From Acanthococcus lagerstroemiae (lineage: Eukaryota; Arthropoda; Insecta; Hemiptera; Eriococcidae), in NCBI GenBank assembly GCA_031841125.1, contig CM063113.1, positions 59,141,211 through 59,205,210 on the forward strand: 64,000 nucleotides of DNA, written 5' to 3'. The position numbers and the translations under genes are program-made. The notes beneath the pieces are model-generated. The model was not told where the DNA came from, searched no databases, and saw nothing but the letters and a program-made list of their open reading frames with translations. Positions 59,381 through 64,000 of the stretch are shown one piece after another; position 1 is the stretch's first letter, and each line of letters starts with the position of its first letter.

Positions 59381-60462
59381 ACATAGAATCCAATGCCTGT
59401 GTACCCCTTTGTTTGGCCGTAAAACTACAAGTAGTTTCCTTTTTTCCTACGTATAAATCTTTCTTATTTTAACTTTTTTCACTAATTGTATTTTTTAACC
59501 TGTAACGACTCTAAAAATATCTGGATACATGTTTTGAATTTGTGATTTAGCACTATTTGGCCCCAAATTTGGTTTGAAGCGCTGTCTCCCATGGAAAAAT
59601 GACTGACAGGGCGTATAAAATGAGTCCAAGAAATTTTAATTCTTGTTCCCAATATTGGATTTCATTAACAGATTTTCTGGTCATTGAATCTGTTTTAAGA
59701 CGTCGGAACGGAATCGTGAGAGGTGTCACATTTCAAAAATTTGATGACTGACTTTTTTTCTTCTTTTTGTTCTTTTTTGCTTCTTATTTATTGGAAATTA
59801 AATCTTCATTGAGGTGAGGGGTTGAGAGTTAGGCATCATCTGGTACAATCGACGTGTCAAAGCAGATAGACATAGCCTTATTGTGCAACGAGATGCCGTT
59901 CTTTCATCATGAAAGTAACTTAGAAAGGAACCAAGCAGGATCTTGGAATGATAAAATCTTGTTTTTTGGAGAATCATCCACTCTGTTCCGAAGAGGGAAA
60001 AAAATACTTTTTAAATGTATCTCCCGAGGGGGTGGGGGTCAAAAATCAAAATAATCGAAATTTCAAAGTTAAGAAGTTGAAAAAAGTAACAACGTATTTC
60101 CATGGCTGCCAATTTTGAAATTGTATTGATTTTTTTGACTGGGCTCCATCTGAGGTGTCTATGAAAATGCCATGCTACTTATGTAAAATTTGAATCTTCG
60201 AAACTGAAACCAGAGTCGGATCAAACCCTTTATACCATAATCAAAATTATAAGTGACCAAAATAATCCCTACTTCGATAATTTTCAGTTTTTTAATCAAG
60301 TTAACAGATTCAAAATATGATGCAATATTCGAAATTAGCAAACAAATAAAAAATAAAACATTAGTTCAATAGCTACTCAATTTTTTGGACGAGTCGATTT
60401 TCCCCATTTCAATTTCTCTTTTGAGCTAAGATCTGGTGGGGGGGGCAGAGCGAGAGTGTGTG

Positions 60463-60525
<63 letters not shown>

Positions 60526-61130
60526 CAAATTTTTTACAATATTTGTATTTTACCTAACACAAACTTTCTAATGATGTGCTTTGACGTCTTGTTTTATCTA
60601 TTAAGTTGGTTCTGTTTATTCAAAAGGTAAAATTTCTGTTTCGATAGCTAAATCGGAGGTAGCTCGAATATTTAACTGAAAATTCGCAGTATTCATTGCT
60701 GTGATACCACCACATACTCGTTCTATCATTCTGTGGAAAGTTCTAGCCGACCCTCCAGGTGCCGCTTGCTCAACTGCCTAAATAAATACTATCCCAAAAG
60801 TTTCATTCGAATATTAGCTCCTTAGGTGAAATATAAATTTTTCGGTGGAAAATTAACAGATGTTACTTGTATACTAAAATCGTACTTTTTGTGAATGTTT
60901 ATCATGAAAATGGAAAAATCTCTCTTATCGCTCCACTCTGTGGCCTGTATTACAATATACTACTGCTCGTGCTTCTATTTAAAATTTCCAATTTCCATTT
61001 TGTAATTATTGAAACACAGTGTAACTGTCACATAGCATAGCCACTGCTATTGTATTTACCTGTAGTCGAACTCTCTAGTAAGACTGCTAATCGCCACTTT
61101 AAGAACTACTTGTTAGAATAACCTCTGATC
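59381..61130. other. Non-coding stretch
   Basis: No gene recognised. 59690-59770 (CGGAACGGAATCGTGAGAGG, then TTTGATGACTGACTTTTTTTC) is a diverged relative of 57238-57305. Confidence 0.45.
60466..60521. repeat. (GA)n microsatellite
   Basis: About 27 uninterrupted GA dinucleotides. The long Arg-Glu run in one frame is simply this repeat translated. Confidence 0.95.
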
Positions 61131-61284
61131 TTACCGAATCTCGAATGAGTCTGGTAGAGTCTATTGGAGTTTCAGGGAATCCGGAACAAGTGTGAAAGAG
61201 TCTCGGTAATCGTAAATGAGTTTTCAAGAGTTGTAACGAATTTTAAACAAGCCCAAAAGCGTTTTAGGAGTCCTATACGAGTTT

Positions 61285-61302
61285 TCGAGGATTTTAAAGG
61301 TT
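61285..61302. repeat. SINE target-site duplication, left
   Basis: TCGAGGATTTTAAAGGTT, identical to 61543-61560. Eighteen exact bases on either side of the SINE is the mark of LINE-machinery integration. Confidence 0.92.
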
Positions 61303-61542
61303 GAGTTTTCATGATCTTATCTCCTCCTATTAATAATTTTCTCTCAACCCGAGCCCTGGAATCCGCCCTTTCGAACATTACTTCAGAGACGTCGGGGAGG
61401 CTGTTAGGGCTGCCTCAGCCCTCTTCTCGTATTGCCGGAAAAACGACCTAGGTCGAAATGTAGCGAGTTGCTACGTGGGCTCGAACTCGGGACCTTCGGA
61501 TTCTGAGACCAACGCGCTATCCACTCGGCCAACCAGACCTCC
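61303..61542 (-). repeat. tRNA-derived SINE, full copy
   Basis: The 5' tRNA head lies at the high-coordinate end. Box A is TGGCCGAGTGG (61531-61521) and box B is GAGTTCGAGCCC (about 61490-61478), in a Leu/Ser-like order. The body follows (GTAGCAACTCGCTACATTTC, CTGAAGTAATG) and a 3' part without a long A-tail. It is bounded by an exact 18-bp direct repeat. Copy 1 at 1-174 is the same family. Box B is better preserved here than in copy 1. Confidence 0.9.
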
Positions 61543-61560
61543 TCGAGGATTTTAAAGGTT
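61543..61560. repeat. SINE target-site duplication, right
   Basis: TCGAGGATTTTAAAGGTT, immediately after the tRNA-like end of the SINE. Together with the left copy it fixes both element borders. Confidence 0.92.
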
Positions 61561-61740
61561 ACAGAGTATTGAAGATAATTGAAAGTCATGATCAAGTTTT
61601 CAAGAGTTCGAAAGAGAATTAAGGGCTTGAATATGTCGTCTGGAGAAGTTTTTAAATTGATGTAAAGATATTTGCAAGAGCTTGAAAGCAGTCTTGAAGG
61701 TCTTAAGGCCTTTCATTGTCTTCAACAGCGTATAAATCTT

Positions 61741-63229
61741 GTCAGTCTCTATAGGTTTGGGCGAATCATATTATTAATTCCTATGAAATTTCTCGCGTTT
61801 TATTATCGTACCACGACACAAATTTTAAGTAGGCCCATCGTGAAAATTTAAAGAAATTCTTATTTTACATCGTGCTGTGTGTAGAGGAAAGAAGCATAAC
61901 ATAATTCTTCATACAGACTTAACTAGAATTTTCACAGGCTTAATTCATATATGTTAATTTTTGCTTTTACTCCAAGTTTAGGCGCCGTCATTTCCACGCA
62001 TCTACTCCTTGGTGCGTTGGGATTCTCGAGTGCCGTTAAAAGAAGTCCAAAGATTAGTTTGAAATTTCAAAAGGCCTAGCGAGAGAGGCGTTAAATGCGA
62101 ACGAGCTCAAGTCGGTAGCTTCGAGCGAGCCGAAGTTTTCCGACAACTATAAGTCTCCATCATCGAGCGCAGGCGAATTCGCTGCTTTCCATCCGAATCA
62201 TTTCGCTCGGAGAAATCCCCATCGACTACAGTCCTTACCTCACTCTAATTAACTGATTTTACAAAGAGGACTGGCATTTACAACGCGATTACTTTCGACG
62301 AGATTAATTAAAATCCTCGAGCTGGCCGATCCATAGGTACGGCCAAGGTAAACAAACGCAAATATCCGCCAGAGCCGAGAGAATTCGTTGGCAGAGAGGA
62401 AGTTGTTTGGTCGACTCCCTTGCTACCCCTTCGGTGTACGTTTCGTCATTCGAGGCATCGAAACCGCATTCCCCGTTTTAGTGAATCAAAGAGCCGCAGT
62501 CGTTCGATGGGTTCTATAACTCGTTTATACCTAAATAACTGTTTTGCGTGCACGCAGAAGACAGGGGAAAAAAATTCCGAATAAAAATACTCGTGTCTTT
62601 TCATGTCAACCTGAGAAGTCTGACATTACTCGGGTAGGAGAAAAGTGGCGCCACCTTCTACGTACGTGGCAGTGAGACTCACTGTAGACCTGCTTACCTG
62701 ATACGCAGGAAAATTAAATAGAAGGAAGGCGAAATTGGATTTAAAATCCAGCAAAGATTTTTTTCACAAGTCTCTATGGCCCAGTTTTTGATGAACGTAT
62801 CAAAGTACCCCGTTCTAGCGGTGGAGTTCTAAAGTCCAGTTTTATCCACGAATTTCCGGAAATATCAACAGGCGACAGCTTTCAGAACAAAAATTGCTCT
62901 GCATTGAATTCCACACTGGAAAGATACGTTACAATTTTATCTGCTCTAAATCGGAGGCGAAAAGTCATCCTTCATTATTCCTTAGATTAACATAGGCCTT
63001 ATTCATGGGAGAAAAGTGGAATTATTCTTTGATCTCACGGGCCTGTGAGAACAGAAGGGATGCAGATCACTATCGAGCCCATTTCTGCCCATTATTCCCA
63101 TCATCCCTATCATTCTCCCCACCAATCTTCTACGTCCTTAAATACTACAATTTGAAAATAATGTTTCGTCCGTTTTAAAAATGACCTTTTTAAAGCTTTA
63201 ATTAGCCCGAATCATTGAATCGAGATACC
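61741..63229. other. Stretch without a recognisable gene
   Basis: 62040-62560 is GC-richer and lacks repeats I recognise, but no exon with homology is visible. A minus-strand ATCAG/GTAAGCAGG donor-like site at about 62695 has no convincing open segment upstream of it. Confidence 0.4.
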
Positions 63230-63990
63230 GACTTAAAGAATTTGAAGGTTATGTAATTCGATTTCGATACTAGTTTGGCTGTGCATTCAAAATTGTGGTA
63301 TCAGGGGAGGGGGCTCGTAATTTTCATAAAATGGAACTTGGATGTCCTTTCAAGGCTTAGAGTGTGGCTATGCTGATTTTCGGTATTGGTGTGCCCTAAA
63401 TGTCAATTTATCACATCTAAGGAAGGGACTTCAAAATGAAGATTCTGAGTACATTGTCAATTTATCACATCTAAGGAAGGGACTTCAAAATGAAGATTCT
63501 GAGTACATGAAATAATTTAGAATGTCCCTCAATTAGTGACTTTTCTAATATTCATGATTTTCGCTCGCCGTTGGGCCCTAGAAATAGAGAAGATCCCTAA
63601 TAAAATTTCATGTCGATCAGCTGAGGGGAATGCGTCACGAGGGAAATAATATGGAATTTTGACATTTTTTTCAACTTTTTTTTTTTTTTTTTTTGGGGGG
63701 GGGACTTTTAAAAAAGCGAAGAATACTTACGTACAAATTATAGATGGTAGTCTGAGTATATATACTTAGAATATAAAATGGCCCTGCTCTACAATCTGAA
63801 TCGATAGCCTCTGGGGGGAGCTCCAAAATAAGGGTAGGCAGTCTGAAAAGTGAAATTTGACATGGAATTTAATTCATATTTAGGTTTTTCAGACCACTGA
63901 ATTCTAGTCTGAGATCACTTTCCCGGTCTGACCCCCCCCCAGGATGCCGCAACAATAAGTTGAGGTCTGTATATCTTTTGAAATTGTGCT
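63230..63990. repeat. Satellite-like units, cluster 3
   Basis: GAAGGTTATGTAATTCGATT, GGCTGTGCATTCAAAATTGT then GGTATCAGGGGAGG match the 22657 and 55615 units. Two or more weaker units follow (near 63340, 63590 and 63890). A G/T homopolymer pair is at 63677-63703. Confidence 0.5.
63401..63508. repeat. Perfect 54-bp tandem duplication
   Basis: 63401-63454 and 63455-63508 are identical over all 54 bases (TGTCAATTTATCACATCTAA to GATTCTGAGTACAT). The lack of divergence amid a heavily drifted satellite marks a very recent event, or possibly an assembly artefact. Confidence 0.93.
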
Positions 63991-64000
63991 TCATTTGGAG

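Larger units (their letters stand above)
61131..61740. repeat. Degenerate GAGTCT/GAGTTTTCGAG array, host of the SINE
   Basis: GAGTCTGGTAGAGTCTATTG, GAGTTTTCAAGAGTTG, CGAGTTTTCGAGGATTTT and similar words recur every 15-25 bp on both sides of the SINE. The style matches the 43.4-45.8 kb array in the opposite orientation. Confidence 0.5.

Noticed and set aside
60436..60630. Charged Arg-Glu repeat protein
   Set aside because: A translation of the (GA)n microsatellite.
61478..61542. A functional tRNA Leu/Ser gene
   Set aside because: Boxes A and B are present, but there is no acceptor-stem complement or T-run terminator, and an 18-bp target duplication marks it as a SINE head.
62641..62760. Upstream exon of the Sidestep-family gene ending at a CAG/GTAAGC donor
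   Set aside because: The segment before the donor has in-frame stops or no Ig-like residues in any phase; could be a 5' UTR, but unsupported.

Overview
This window looks like intronic and intergenic DNA from an insect. It is AT-rich, has long introns, and is packed with short inverted-repeat elements, non-LTR retrotransposon remnants, a tRNA-derived SINE and many G/C homopolymer runs. A hemipteran such as a whitefly would fit, but that is only an impression; the sequence does not fix the order. There are no bacterial-style operons, rRNA genes, CRISPR arrays or intact viral genes. Most short open frames are chance frames in AT-rich DNA or lie inside repeats.

The one convincing host gene is on the minus strand. 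It is a Sidestep (side/Beat-receptor) family immunoglobulin-superfamily membrane protein, and its 3' part is spread over about 27.7 kb. In transcription order it has an Ig exon (56466-56173), an FN3 exon (48163-47861), a transmembrane/juxtamembrane exon (35421-35158) and two probable tail exons (29477-29317 and 28962-28810, ending in TAA). All five have consensus splice sites and compatible phases. The signal peptide and earlier Ig domains are not found and probably lie beyond position 64000.

The introns and flanks hold nested mobile DNA. 1-9.9 kb: a SINE copy at the window edge, a MITE with perfect 31-bp ends (3686-3950), and two abutting inverted-repeat elements (6923-7434, 7431-7598). 9.9-22.1 kb: what may be a series of nested inverted structures, with matched ends at 9946/22062 and at 12929/21294, and a 1.86-kb palindrome of tandem repeats at 17162-19024. 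22-28 kb: satellite-like units, a small palindromic MITE and a foldback element (26423-26910) with a second copy at 36396-36940. 34-41 kb: a foldback full of GAGATCAGTG motifs, a MITE family (35940-36174, 47471-47682, plus half copies), a decayed jockey-like LINE (36962-39180) split by a MITE, and a separate RNase-H-type LINE tail (40560-40960). 43.4-45.8 kb: a long degenerate array interrupted by a palindromic MITE whose arms each carry a hammerhead-ribozyme-like core. 49-51.5 kb: degenerate tandem arrays. 52.3-55.3 kb: a second, endonuclease-bearing LINE split by a palindromic mariner-like element (53719-54620). 58.2-59.4 kb: an element with perfect 15-bp ends. 61.3 kb: a full SINE flanked by an 18-bp target-site duplication.

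The transposons carry no function shared with the host gene. Their interest is as a record of nested insertions and of several families whose mobility depends on inverted or palindromic structure.
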